Assembly: GCA_017471125.1 (NCBI GenBank)
Contig: JAFUWR010000152.1
Span: 1-18,649, forward strand
DNA: 18,649 nt
Direction: 5' to 3'
Source: Clostridia bacterium
GTDB lineage: Bacteria; Bacillota; Clostridia; Christensenellales; Aristaeellaceae
Shown here: piece after piece, positions 18,551 to 18,649 of the stretch
How the letters are laid out: each line of letters opens with the position of its first letter
Numbering within the stretch: the first letter of the stretch is position 1
Program-made: the position numbers and the translations under genes
The notes under the pieces: model-generated
Seen by the model: the letters and a program-made list of their open reading frames with translations, nothing else
The model's database searches: none
Told to the model about the DNA's origin: nothing

Positions 18551-18649
18551 GACTCCCCCAGTCAGCTTCGCTGACAGCCCCCTCGGAGAGGGGGCCATGG
18601 CGCAAGCTGGAACGCAGCCGGGTGAGTGCCTCCCTCTTTGAGGGAGGTG
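18551..18649. repeat. Hairpin-rich intergenic repeat (probably a dispersed palindromic element), cut by the window edge
   Basis: Three perfect hairpins lie in a row: GTCAGC-TTC-GCTGAC (18561-18575), GCCCCCTC-GGA-GAGGGGGC (18577-18595) and CCTCCCTC-TTT-GAGGGAGG (18629-18647). The stretch has no credible reading frame and begins 20 bases after the cyclase stop codon. Sequences with CAGTCAGC-TTC-GCTGACAG followed by a pyrimidine/purine-rich palindrome recur between genes in many gut Clostridia, in my recollection, so I read this as a copy of such a dispersed non-coding element. It could also end transcription of the cyclase operon, though it has no clear T-tract. Confidence 0.65.

Overview
The window looks like a chromosomal stretch from a GC-rich member of the class Clostridia (Firmicutes), probably a gut lineage near Oscillospirales or Christensenellales. 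This rests on the LplB/LplC-type sugar permeases with no ATPase beside them, a DUF4127 gene next to them, strong purine-rich ribosome binding sites, near-consensus sigma-A promoters, the style of the Cache/PAS/GGDEF/EAL proteins, and a hairpin-rich intergenic repeat at the right end of a kind I recall from such genomes. The order is inferred from the sequence alone and is not certain.

Layout. Positions 1-6059 are read on the minus strand. A promoter near 6031-6059 precedes a GAF-like/GGDEF/EAL cyclic-di-GMP phosphodiesterase (5900-4239). It is followed by a DUF4127 gene broken by a one-base frameshift (4184-2731), two carbohydrate ABC permeases (LplB-like 2734-1814, LplC-like 1817-930) and the start of an extracellular solute-binding protein that runs off the left edge (867-1). 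The spacings and 4-base overlaps suggest one operon.

Positions 6104-18530 are read on the plus strand. First comes a chimeric reading frame joining part of a YkvI-like membrane protein to the C-terminal part of an RraA-family protein; it looks like deletion debris. Then come four large signalling genes: a membrane hybrid histidine kinase with two receiver domains (7100-10174), closed by a strong terminator; a soluble PAS-PAS-PAS-GGDEF-PAS-GGDEF(degenerate)-EAL protein (10328-13846); a membrane EAL protein sensing through two periplasmic SBP_bac_3 modules (13956-16889); and, 21 bases later, a Cache-HAMP-GGDEF diguanylate cyclase (16911-18530). The kinase gene, the soluble protein and the SBP-EAL gene each have their own near-consensus promoter. 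The window ends in a hairpin-rich repeat.

How it fits together. The window holds five GGDEF and three EAL domains. Both GGDEF domains with an intact motif lack the usual inhibitory RxxD site. The three degenerate GGDEF domains each sit directly before an EAL domain with all its catalytic residues. I infer two cyclase sites and three phosphodiesterase sites reading different inputs: a Cache domain, binding-protein-like modules, tandem PAS domains and a GAF-like domain. The leftmost phosphodiesterase appears to be co-transcribed with a sugar importer. No c-di-GMP effector (PilZ domain or riboswitch) is visible, so the output is unknown.
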